A stretch of DNA of 40,879 nt. Origin: an uncultured Oscillospiraceae bacterium. GTDB lineage: Bacteria > Bacillota > Clostridia > Oscillospirales > Oscillospiraceae. The DNA is taken from positions 1 through 40,879 of the forward strand of contig CANRNF010000021.1 of assembly GCA_947631865.1 (NCBI GenBank), written 5' to 3'. Below, in pieces: positions 33,318 to 39,877 of the stretch. The notes beneath the pieces are model-generated. The model did no database searches. It was given only the letters and a program-made list of their open reading frames with translations, and was not told the DNA's origin. The position numbers were made by a program, and so were the translations under genes. Positions within the stretch are counted from its first letter, which is position 1. The number at the start of each line of letters is the position of its first letter.

Positions 33318-34438
33318 GCCTTATAAAAGGCCGTGACGGCCTGAACGACCTGCTCCACCTCATCGTCGGTGAGGCCATAGTGCATGGGCAGGCGCAGCAG
33401 CCGCTCGCTTTCGGATGTGGTGTATTTATCCTCCCCGTGGAACCGGCCGAAGCGGCGGCCCGCCGCGGCGGAGTGGAGGGGCACGTAGTGGAACACCGAC
33501 TGAACGCCCCGCTCCCGCAAAAAGGCGATGAGGGCGGTGCGCTCTTGGATGTCCTTCGCCTTGACATAGAACATGTGGCCGTTGTGGACGCACCCCTCCG
33601 GGACGGTCTGCCAGTCGATAAAGCCTTCCCGCTGCAGGGGGGCCAGGCCCTCCCGATAGAGGTCCCAGCAGTGGAGGCGGGCGGCGTTTATCTCGTCCGC
33701 CATCTCCAGTTGGCCGTACAGGTAGGCGGCGTTCAGCTCGCTGGGCAGGTAGCTGGAGCCCAGGTCCTCCCAGGTGTACTTGTCTACCTGGCCCCGGAGC
33801 AGCCGGGCCCGGTTGGTGCCCTTCTCCCGGATGATCTCCGCCCGGGGGTCATCCTGACGCAGGAGGATGGCACCGCCCTCGCCCATGGAGTAGTTTTTTG
33901 TCTCGTGGAAGCTGTAGCAGCCGTAGTCGCCGATGGCCCCCAGGGGCCTGCCTTTGTAGGAGGCCAGCACGCCCTGGGCCGCGTCCTCCACCACCTTCAA
34001 GCCATGGCGGCGGGCGATGTCCATGATGGTATCCATCTCGCAGGCCACCCCCGCGTAGTGCATGACGCATATGGCCCGGGTCCGGTCCGTGATGGCGGGC
34101 TCGATGAGCGTCTCGTCTATGTTCATGGTGTCCGGCCGGATGTCCACGAATACGGGCGTCGCCCCGGCCAGCACGAAGGCGTTGGCGGTGGAGGAGAAGG
34201 TGTAGGAGGGCAAAATGACCTCGTCTCCGGGCTGGAATTGGCACAGCAGCGCCGCCATGTCCAGGGCGTGGGTGCCGCTGGTGGTGAGAAAGGCCCGGGC
34301 CGCGCCGGTGCGCTGCTCCAGCCATTCATGGCACTTTTTCGTGAAGGCCCCGTCGCCGCAGATCTTGTGGGAGTGGATGGCCTCCAGGACATACTGGTCC
34401 TCCCGGCCGCAGTAGGGGGGGACATTGAAAAGGATCAT
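33314..34438 (-). CDS. wecE: dTDP-4-amino-4,6-dideoxygalactose transaminase (WecE/RffA-like)
   Basis: PLP-dependent sugar aminotransferase of the DegT/DnrJ/EryC1 family converting dTDP-4-keto-6-deoxyglucose to dTDP-Fuc4N. The 374 residues follow E. coli WecE almost motif for motif: ILFNVPPY start, KICGDGAFTKKC (about 25-36), LPSYTFSSTANAFVLAGA, IRPDTMNIDETLIEPAITD, MHYAGVACEMD, the PLP lysine in SFHETKNY (about 181), IREKGTNR, RGQVDKYTWEDLGSSYL and FHGEDKYTTSESERLLRLP. The ATG at 34438 follows GGAGG by 8 bases. rfbB, which makes its substrate, lies directly upstream. The acetyltransferase RffC/WecD is not in view. Confidence 0.95.
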   Translation of the reverse strand: MILFNVPPYCGREDQYVLEAIHSHKICGDGAFTKKCHEWLEQRTGAARAFLTTSGTHALDMAALLCQFQPGDEVILPSYTFSSTANAFVLAGATPVFVDIRPDTMNIDETLIEPAITDRTRAICVMHYAGVACEMDTIMDIARRHGLKVVEDAAQGVLASYKGRPLGAIGDYGCYSFHETKNYSMGEGGAILLRQDDPRAEIIREKGTNRARLLRGQVDKYTWEDLGSSYLPSELNAAYLYGQLEMADEINAARLHCWDLYREGLAPLQREGFIDWQTVPEGCVHNGHMFYVKAKDIQERTALIAFLRERGVQSVFHYVPLHSAAAGRRFGRFHGEDKYTTSESERLLRLPMHYGLTDDEVEQVVQAVTAFYKA

Positions 34439-34464
34439 GGTGGATTCCTCCGAAAAAACGATGC

Positions 34465-35487
34465 TTACCGGTTGGCGTACATCCGCTCGTAGTAATCTCT
34501 GTACTCGCCGGAGACGATCTGCTCCCACCAGGGGCGGTTGTCCAGGTACCAGCGGACGGTGCTTTTGATGCCGTCGGCAAAGGCGGTCTCCGGGACCCAG
34601 CCCAGCTCGTCGCGGATCTTCGTGGGGTCGATGGCGTAGCGCAGATCGTGGCCTTTCCGGTCCGTGACAAAGGTGATGAGGCTCTCGGGCTTGTGAAGCT
34701 CTCCGCAGATGAGCTTCACGATGTCGATATTGCGCATCTCGTTGTGGCCGCCGATGTTATAGACTTCACCGATGCGGCCTTTTTCCAAAATGAGCTCGAT
34801 GGCCTTGCAGTGGTCCTCCACGTACAGCCAATCCCGGACGTTCAGGCCCTTCCCATAGACGGGGAGGGGCTTGTCCGCGAGACAGTTGGCGATCATCAGG
34901 GGGATGAGCTTTTCCGGAAACTGATAGGGCCCGTAGTTGTTGGAGCAGCGGCTCACTGTGACGGGCAGGCCGTAGGTGCGGTGGTAGGCCAGGGCCAGCA
35001 GGTCGGCCCCCGCCTTGGAGGCGCTGTAGGGGCTGGAGGCGTGCAGGGGCGTGGTCTCGGTAAACAGCAGGTCCGGCCGGTCCAGAGGCAGGTCCCCGTA
35101 CACCTCATCGGTGGACACCTGGTGGAAGCGGATGTTCCCATGGGCCCGGCAGGCGTCCATCATCACCTGTACGCCCAGCACGTTGGTCTGCAGAAACAGC
35201 GCCGGGTCTTCGATGGACCGGTCCACGTGGCTCTCCGCGGCGAAGTTCACCACGGCGTCGGGCTTTTCCCTGTCGAAGATGGCGTCGATGCCCGCCCGGT
35301 CCCGGATGTCCTGTTTGTAGAAGGTGAACCGGCTGTCCGCCATGGCCCGGGCCAGGGTGGACATGTTCCCCGCGTAGGTCAGGCTGTCCACGCAGACCAG
35401 CCGGACGTCCGGACGGGTGTCCAGCATGTGGTAGACAAAGTTGGCGCCGATAAAACCGGCGCCGCCGGTGACGAGCAGCTTTTTCAT
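34465..35487 (-). CDS. rfbB: dTDP-glucose 4,6-dehydratase
   Basis: Short-chain dehydrogenase-type enzyme converting dTDP-glucose to dTDP-4-keto-6-deoxyglucose. 340 residues: NAD-binding GGAGFIG (8-14), FAAESHVDRSI (about 82-92), catalytic STDEVYG (about 124-130), YSASK (about 154-158) and NYGPYQFPEKLIPL. GGAGG stands just before the ATG. First gene of the 12-gene operon, behind a promoter with perfect TATAAT. rfbA (thymidylyltransferase), rfbC and rfbD are absent, so this RfbB more likely feeds the aminotransferase than rhamnose synthesis; the dTDP-glucose must come from elsewhere in the genome. Confidence 0.96.
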   Translation of the reverse strand: MKKLLVTGGAGFIGANFVYHMLDTRPDVRLVCVDSLTYAGNMSTLARAMADSRFTFYKQDIRDRAGIDAIFDREKPDAVVNFAAESHVDRSIEDPALFLQTNVLGVQVMMDACRAHGNIRFHQVSTDEVYGDLPLDRPDLLFTETTPLHASSPYSASKAGADLLALAYHRTYGLPVTVSRCSNNYGPYQFPEKLIPLMIANCLADKPLPVYGKGLNVRDWLYVEDHCKAIELILEKGRIGEVYNIGGHNEMRNIDIVKLICGELHKPESLITFVTDRKGHDLRYAIDPTKIRDELGWVPETAFADGIKSTVRWYLDNRPWWEQIVSGEYRDYYERMYANR

Positions 35488-35545
35488 AGGCCCTCCGAGA
35501 GCAGGAACTATATTTTATAATAGACCTATTTCTTCCTATTAAAGC

Positions 35546-35573
35546 ATTATAGCACAAAGTCCCCAAAACGCAA
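35546..35573 (-). promoter_or_regulatory. Promoter of the 12-gene glycan operon
   Basis: On the - strand: TTGCGT, 16 bases, TATAAT. Predicted start near 35539, leaving about 50 bases of leader before rfbB. The region is much more AT-rich than its surroundings. The hairpin repeat copy B begins about 35 bases upstream of it. Confidence 0.8.
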
Positions 35574-35606
35574 CATAATTCGCCCCCCTGCGGCGGGTCG
35601 CCTCCT

Positions 35607-35727
35607 ACGCTGGATGAGTGCGCATGCCGACGGCGCTCCAAGGAGGCAGCGTCCCTCGAACGAACATTGTTGAGCGAAGCGAAACCGTTCGCGAGGGACG
35701 CTGTCGACGCAGGGAGCGCCATGGCAC
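35607..35727 (-). repeat. Covarying hairpin repeat, copy B (inverted)
   Basis: Read on the - strand this copy has outer stem GGCGCTCC / GGAGCGCC and inner stem CAGCGTCCCTCG / CGAGGGACGCTG, the latter perfect. The loop is identical to that of copy A. The extreme ends (GTGCCATG at one side, CATGCGCAC at the other) can pair as well. It lies between the rfbB promoter and the terminator of the chrA operon. Confidence 0.88.
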
Positions 35728-35731
35728 CCCG

Positions 35732-35766
35732 AAAAAAAGCGCGGCCCCCTCACCCGAGGGGGCCGC
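35732..35766 (-). terminator. Intrinsic terminator of the ybaK-chrA operon
   Basis: On the - strand, a GCGGCCCCCTC/GAGGGGGCCGC stem (11 bp, short loop) is followed by GCTTTTTTTC. It lies 9 bases after the second chrA stop codon. Strong T-run, typical Rho-independent form. Confidence 0.9.
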
Positions 35767-35774
35767 TGTTCGAT

Positions 35775-36350
35775 TTACGCGCCCGCGAATTTGAACACCG
35801 CGCCGGCGACGGCGCCGATGAGGATAAGGAAGGCGGGGTGGAGCTTCTTGCATACCTTGCTCACAGCGAAGATGACCGCGGCCAGGGCGATGGCCTTCCA
35901 GTCCAGCACGGTCCAGAATTTCCCCGCGCCCTCCCAGGCGTCCAGGTGCAAAAGCGTGCCGGCGGCCACGGTGACGCCCGCCGCGGCGATGAGGCCCGTG
36001 GACACGGGGCGGATGCCGTAAAAAGCGCCCTTGACATACTTGTTGTCCCGGAAGGCCCGCAGGGCGGCGGCGATGAGGATGATGACGATGATGCTGGGGG
36101 TGACGATGCCCACCAGAGCGGCCACGCTCCCCAGGACCCCGGCGCTGGTGTAGCCGGTGTACACGGCCATGTTGATGCCGATGGGGCCGGGGGTGGACTC
36201 GCTCACGGCCAGCATGTCCGCCACCTGCTGGGCGGTGAACCAGCCGGTGCGCGCGCCCATCTCATAGAGGAAGGGCAGAGTAGCCAGACCGCCGCCCACT
36301 GCGAACAGGCCGGTCTTGAAAAACTCCCAGAAAAGCTGCAGGAATATCAT
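35775..36350 (-). CDS. chrA: Half-size ChrA-family transporter, second subunit
   Basis: Short-chain CHR-family membrane protein; such proteins work as pairs, and the family is known for chromate efflux though many members have unknown substrates. 191 residues with about six helices. Signature FKTGLFAVGGGLATLPFL (about 10-27) followed by VSESTPGPIGINMAVYTGY (about 48-66). The ATG overlaps the stop of the partner gene (ATGA), so the pair is translated together. Terminator directly downstream. Confidence 0.92.
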   Translation of the reverse strand: MIFLQLFWEFFKTGLFAVGGGLATLPFLYEMGARTGWFTAQQVADMLAVSESTPGPIGINMAVYTGYTSAGVLGSVAALVGIVTPSIIVIILIAAALRAFRDNKYVKGAFYGIRPVSTGLIAAAGVTVAAGTLLHLDAWEGAGKFWTVLDWKAIALAAVIFAVSKVCKKLHPAFLILIGAVAGAVFKFAGA

Positions 36351-36892
36351 TTCTTCGCCGCCCCCTTCCGCATTTGAAGGGCCACGCCGATGATACCGGC
36401 GGCCAGCACGAACAGCACCGGGGATACGTCCAGAAAGAGGCTCAAAAGCGCGGCCGCGACGAAGATGCAGGCGGTGAGCTTATCCACCACGGAGGACTTC
36501 AGAAGCTTGATGACCGCGTTCAGGATGAGCACGGTCACCGCCACCCGGATGCCGGCGAAGGCGTTCTGGACCACGGCGTAATCCGCGAAGTTCTGCAACA
36601 GCGCCGCGATGAGGCCGATGATGATGAAGCTGGGCAGGACCAGGGAGTAAGTGGCGGCGATGGCCCCGGGGACGCCCTTCTGCTTGAAGCCGATGAAGGT
36701 GGCGGTGTTCACGGCGATGATGCCGGGGGTGCACTGGCCGATGGCGTAATAGTCCGTCAGCTCCTCGTTTGTGCACCAGCCCCGGCCCTCCACCACCTCC
36801 CGCTGGAGGATGGGGAGCATGGCGTAGCCGCCGCCGAAGGTGATAGCGCCCATGCGGAAGAAGGTGACGAAAAGCTCCCAGTATATCTTCAT
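36347..36892 (-). CDS. chrA: Half-size ChrA-family transporter, first subunit
   Basis: 181 residues. FRMGAITFGGGYAMLPIL (about 12-29) and IGQCTPGIIAVNTATFIGF (about 50-68) are the matching CHR signatures to those of its partner, with which it forms a heterodimeric antiporter-like unit. The long frame upstream is non-coding; the ATG at 36892 follows GGGAGG by 7 bases and overlaps the ybaK stop (ATGA). Substrate may be chromate/sulfate-like anions or something else; nothing nearby decides it. Confidence 0.92.
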   Translation of the reverse strand: MKIYWELFVTFFRMGAITFGGGYAMLPILQREVVEGRGWCTNEELTDYYAIGQCTPGIIAVNTATFIGFKQKGVPGAIAATYSLVLPSFIIIGLIAALLQNFADYAVVQNAFAGIRVAVTVLILNAVIKLLKSSVVDKLTACIFVAAALLSLFLDVSPVLFVLAAGIIGVALQMRKGAAKK

Positions 36893-37368
36893 GGCTGTGC
36901 CTCCCGTTCCTTGCACACGTCGCACCAGCCTACAGGCTGGGCCAGGCTCTCCAGCTCCTGCCAGGAGAGGGCCACGCCGGAGTGGGCGCTGCCCGCGGCG
37001 GGATAGACCGTGTCGTGGTCCTTGAGGCTCACGTCCAGCCACACCTCCGCCTGGGGCGGGACCAGGAAGGGGCACACGCCGCCGGGGGCGTTGCCGGTGA
37101 GGCGCTCCGTGTCCTCGGCCGAGAGCATTTTGGCCTTGCAGCCGAATTGGTCCTTGAATTTGCGGTTATCGATGCGCCGCTTGCCCGCGGCCACCACCAG
37201 CACCGCCCCGTCCCCGTGGTAGAAGGAGATGGTCTTGGCGATCTGGTCCGGGTCCACTCCCAGGGCCTCCGCCGCCAGGTCCACCGTGGCGGTGGACTGG
37301 GGGAACTCGTGCAGCCGGTCTAAAAACCCTTTTTCTTCCAAAAAAACCCGCACTTTTTCGATGTTCAT
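36889..37368 (-). CDS. ybaK: YbaK/EbsC-family aminoacyl-tRNA deacylase
   Basis: Editing-domain protein that hydrolyses mischarged tRNA (Cys-tRNA-Pro in the YbaK branch, Ala-tRNA-Pro in the ProX branch). 159 residues, usual size. Visible: VDLAAEALGVDPDQIAKTI (about 29-47, including the conserved lysine), RRIDNRKFKDQFG, and GGVCPFLVPP (about 95-104). AAGGAG is 9 bases before the ATG. First gene of a three-gene unit with the two chrA halves, all joined by 4-base overlaps. It is divergent from the PfkB kinase gene. Confidence 0.93.
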   Translation of the reverse strand: MNIEKVRVFLEEKGFLDRLHEFPQSTATVDLAAEALGVDPDQIAKTISFYHGDGAVLVVAAGKRRIDNRKFKDQFGCKAKMLSAEDTERLTGNAPGGVCPFLVPPQAEVWLDVSLKDHDTVYPAAGSAHSGVALSWQELESLAQPVGWCDVCKEREAQP

Positions 37369-37381
37369 GGTGGGATTCTCC

Positions 37382-37409
37382 TTGCAAAATGGAAAATATG
37401 CGCTACAAT
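37382..37409 (+). promoter_or_regulatory. Promoter of the PfkB kinase gene
   Basis: TTGCAA, 16 bases, TACAAT. The -10 ends 6 bases before the ATG at 37416, so transcription should start on or next to the initiation codon. The -35 also overlaps the ybaK leader on the other strand. Confidence 0.75.
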
Positions 37410-37415
37410 AATAGC

Positions 37416-38309
37416 ATGAATGAGGAAAAAAGAAAAGTCGCCGTCATCGGCGCGTTGAACGTGGACATAAGCGGCCGGGCGGAGGCCCCCCTGGCCGGGG
37501 GAGACTCCATCCCGGGCAAGGTGCGGACCACCCTTGGCGGCGTGGGCTGGAACATCGCCCGCAACTGCTCCCTGCTGGGGGCGGACACCGCCTTTTACTC
37601 CCTCCTGGGCCGGGACGAGCACGAGAGCGTCATCCGGGCGGAGGGCGATCGGTACGTGGTGGATATCTCCGGCTGCCGCTGGGCGGACGAGCCAAACAAC
37701 CGCTATCTCTATATCTGCGACGAGCACGGGGACGTGGCCGCCTGCGTCAACGACATGGCCCTGTGCGCCCGGATGGACCGGGCTTTCGTCAGCGGATTTC
37801 TGGGGAGCCTTTCCGACTGCGGGGCGGTGGTGGCGGACGCCAATCTGCCCCAGGGGACGTTGAAATATATCGGCGAAAATCTGGCCGCGCCGCTGGTGGC
37901 GGACTGCGTATCCACCACGAAGTGCGTGCGCCTGCGGCCCATCTTGAGCCATATCCACACCCTGAAGGCCAACCTGGCCGAGGCGGAGGCCCTGATCGGC
38001 GCCACTGGCCCGGAGGCGTGTATCCGGGCGCTTCTGGCCGCCGGGGTGCAGCGGGTGGTCATCTCCATGGCGTCCGAGGGCGTGATCTGCGGCGAAGCCG
38101 GCGGGGAGATCTTCGCCAAACGGTCGGTGCACACCGAAGTGGTGGACGCCACCGGCGCGGGGGACAGCATGACCGCGGCCCTCACCGTGGGCCTGGCCGC
38201 CGGGATGAGCTTTTCCGACTGCACGGCCATGGGCGTCACCGCCGCGGGCATCACCATCGCCAACCCCGGCGCGGTGACGGCGGCGCTGGCGGTTCTCCGG
38301 CCTTTTTAA
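37416..38309 (+). CDS. psuK: PfkB-family kinase, pseudouridine kinase-like
   Basis: Ribokinase-fold sugar kinase of 297 residues. Features point to the PsuK branch, which phosphorylates pseudouridine: VAVIGALNVDISG (about 8-20), PGKVRTTLGGVGWNIARN (about 33-50), CVNDMALC, DCVSTTKCVRLRP then HTLKANLAEAE (about 160-190), and the catalytic DATGAGDSM (about 246-254). psuG, the usual partner, is not in the window, so the substrate is probable only. The ATG at 37389 lies within the promoter spacer, so I use 37416. No Shine-Dalgarno is present before it. Repeat copy C begins 2 bases after the stop. Confidence 0.85.
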   Translation: MNEEKRKVAVIGALNVDISGRAEAPLAGGDSIPGKVRTTLGGVGWNIARNCSLLGADTAFYSLLGRDEHESVIRAEGDRYVVDISGCRWADEPNNRYLYICDEHGDVAACVNDMALCARMDRAFVSGFLGSLSDCGAVVADANLPQGTLKYIGENLAAPLVADCVSTTKCVRLRPILSHIHTLKANLAEAEALIGATGPEACIRALLAAGVQRVVISMASEGVICGEAGGEIFAKRSVHTEVVDATGAGDSMTAALTVGLAAGMSFSDCTAMGVTAAGITIANPGAVTAALAVLRPF

Positions 38310-38310
38310 A

Positions 38311-38437
38311 GCGTTAGTGCCATGGCGTTTCCTTCGTCGACAGCGGCCCTCGCGAACGGTTTCGCTACGCTCAACAATGTTCGTTCGAGGGACGCTGCCT
38401 CCTTGAAACGCCGTCGGCATGCGCACTCACCCGGCGT
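38311..38437 (+). repeat. Covarying hairpin repeat, copy C
   Basis: Outer stem GGCGTTTC (38324-38331) / GAAACGCC (38405-38412); inner stem CAGCGGCCCTCG (38341-38352) / CGAGGGACGCTG (38386-38397) with one mismatch. The loop differs from copies A and B at one base. Like copy A it opens with GCGTTA directly after a stop codon. Confidence 0.88.
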
Positions 38438-38460
38438 GTATATGATAAAGCCTCGCAGAG

Positions 38461-38576
38461 TTCGCGCCCGCAGGCGCGAATAAAATTGGATATGATTTCC
38501 GGGGACATGCGCCTCGGAAATCATTCTTATCGGCTCACGGAGTGTGCGAGCGCAGCGAGTGCGCGTATGTGAGCCG
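38461..38576. repeat. Three successive hairpins in the gap after the PfkB gene
   Basis: (1) TTCGCGCC-CGCA-GGCGCGAA at 38461-38480. (2) ATGATTTCCG / CGGAAATCAT at 38492-38524 with a 13-base loop. (3) CGGCTCAC / GTGAGCCG at 38531-38576 enclosing GCGAGCGCAGCGAGTGCGC. None has a T-run. No gene found here. Confidence 0.7.
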
Positions 38577-38587
38577 CAGCTTAAAAC

Positions 38588-38628
38588 AAAATGAAGAGAG
38601 AACTGCTCAGCAGTTCTCTCTTCATTTT
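38588..38628. terminator. Long perfect hairpin, likely bidirectional terminator
   Basis: A 19-bp perfect stem beginning AAAATGAAGAGAGAACTGC, 3-base loop, ending in CATTTT. A/T runs at both ends fit a bidirectional terminator. Unusually long and perfect for this window. Confidence 0.8.
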
Positions 38629-38678
38629 ATAAAAGCCACACCCCTGTGCGCTTCGGAAGTTGGAAAGGAGTTTCCTGT

Positions 38679-38795
38679 ATGAGAAAGCATCAAGAGGAGA
38701 AAGGGGAGTTAAAAGGGTGGCCCATTTACAGGGGCGTGGCCGGCGGCAAATTCAGCGGCCAGGAGATACCTCTCCGACCTTCTGGTATTATCTAA
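38679..38795 (+). CDS. Possible 38-residue small protein
   Basis: An ATG at 38679 follows AAAGGAG with an 8-base spacing and opens a 38-codon frame to a TAA at 38793-38795, starting MRKHQEEKGELKGW and ending PSGII. It is hydrophilic and basic at the start, with no signal peptide or membrane helix and no family I recognise. The only support is the ribosome binding site. An overlapping 63-codon frame at 38660-38851 has a poorer start. The rest of this gap (38796-38906) is AT-rich and shows nothing I can assign. Confidence 0.3.
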   Translation: MRKHQEEKGELKGWPIYRGVAGGKFSGQEIPLRPSGII

Positions 38796-38906
38796 TCACA
38801 TTTCGGCGGGTTCGTCAAGGATATTTTTCAAGTTTTTGGAAATTTTTATGATGTCTGAACAAACAGGGCCCTATTAGTTAAATAATTTGAAATTTTTCCT
38901 GCAGGA

Positions 38907-39863
38907 TCAGCCGTTTTTCGCCCGTTTCAACCTAGTCAGAACGGCTGTTTTGATGGCCTCCGGGGGTCCGGCCATCACGGCCCCGGCGGCGTCGGCATGA
39001 CCGCCGCCCGTGGGGCTCAGGGCGTGGAGGATATCCCCCGCGTGGACGGACCCGTCCGTGCGCAGGGACGCCTTCCATGTCCCGTCGGGAAGCTCCCGGA
39101 TGAGCAGGCCCGCCCATGTGCCCTCCGGCAGCATGGCCAGAAGGCTCAGCTTGTCCATGTCGTCCTCCGTGGCCCCGCAGGCCCGGACGGTGTCCAGGGG
39201 CAGGACCATGGCGCACACGCCGTCCGCCAGCATCATGGCGCCGAACAGGGCGCTCTCCAGCCGGAGCCGGGCGGGGCTTTTGGTCTCAAAAAGCCGCCGG
39301 GTCAGCTCCGCGGCGTCGAAGCCCGTGTCCCGCAGGGCCCCGGCGATGGAAAGGGTGCGGCCGGTGGTGCCCGGTGTGCGGAAGCAGTTGGTGTCGGTGG
39401 AAAGAGCCACGTACAGCGCCTCGGCGGTCCCGGCGTCTATGGGGGCGTTCATGGCTTGGAGCACCAGGTATATCAGTTCCCCGGTGGCGGCGCTGTCCGG
39501 TTCCAGGTAAGTAGCTGCCGCGTAGCCGGCGTTGGTGCCGTGGTGGTCGATGGCCAGGTCGGTGCGGGCCGCCAGATGCTCCCAGCCCGCGGGGAACTGG
39601 GCCGGGCCCGGCGTGTCCACCGCCGCCGTGAAGGCGGGGGCGAAGCCGTCCGGGGCAAAATAAGGGGTCATGTACTTTTCATACCGGGCCATGCTGGGCG
39701 GGTTGGCGGCGAGATAGGCCTCCTTGCCAAGCGCCCGCAGGCCCCGGCACAGGGCGCAGCCGCTGCCGGCGGCGTCCCCGTCGGGGCGGACATGGGTGAT
39801 GATGAGAACATTGTCCGCGGCCGCCAGAAGCGCCGCGGCCCGGGTCACATCGATGCGTCCCAT
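38907..39863 (-). CDS. DHH/DHHA1 phosphoesterase, NrnA-like (nanoRNase/pAp phosphatase)
   Basis: Cytoplasmic manganese enzyme that degrades short oligoribonucleotides, pAp or linear dinucleotides. 318 residues: ITHVRPDGDAAGSG (about 21-34), an Asp in AVDTPGP (about 80), DHHGTNAGYA (about 106-115), STDTNCFRTPGT (about 155-166), then DHHA1 domain with the GGGHADAAG motif (about 288-296). GGAGGT precedes the ATG at 39863 by 6 bases; an open frame extends upstream but overlaps the ABC gene. It lies 14 bases after the exporter gene. In Firmicutes similar genes often follow rbfA, which is not the case here. Confidence 0.9.
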   Translation of the reverse strand: MGRIDVTRAAALLAAADNVLIITHVRPDGDAAGSGCALCRGLRALGKEAYLAANPPSMARYEKYMTPYFAPDGFAPAFTAAVDTPGPAQFPAGWEHLAARTDLAIDHHGTNAGYAAATYLEPDSAATGELIYLVLQAMNAPIDAGTAEALYVALSTDTNCFRTPGTTGRTLSIAGALRDTGFDAAELTRRLFETKSPARLRLESALFGAMMLADGVCAMVLPLDTVRACGATEDDMDKLSLLAMLPEGTWAGLLIRELPDGTWKASLRTDGSVHAGDILHALSPTGGGHADAAGAVMAGPPEAIKTAVLTRLKRAKNG

Positions 39864-39877
39864 AGGCTGACCTCCCG

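Noticed and set aside
38660..38851. 63-codon + strand frame starting at 38660
   Set aside because: Its start lies before the good Shine-Dalgarno, which instead fits the ATG at 38679 in another frame; the peptide has no recognisable features.
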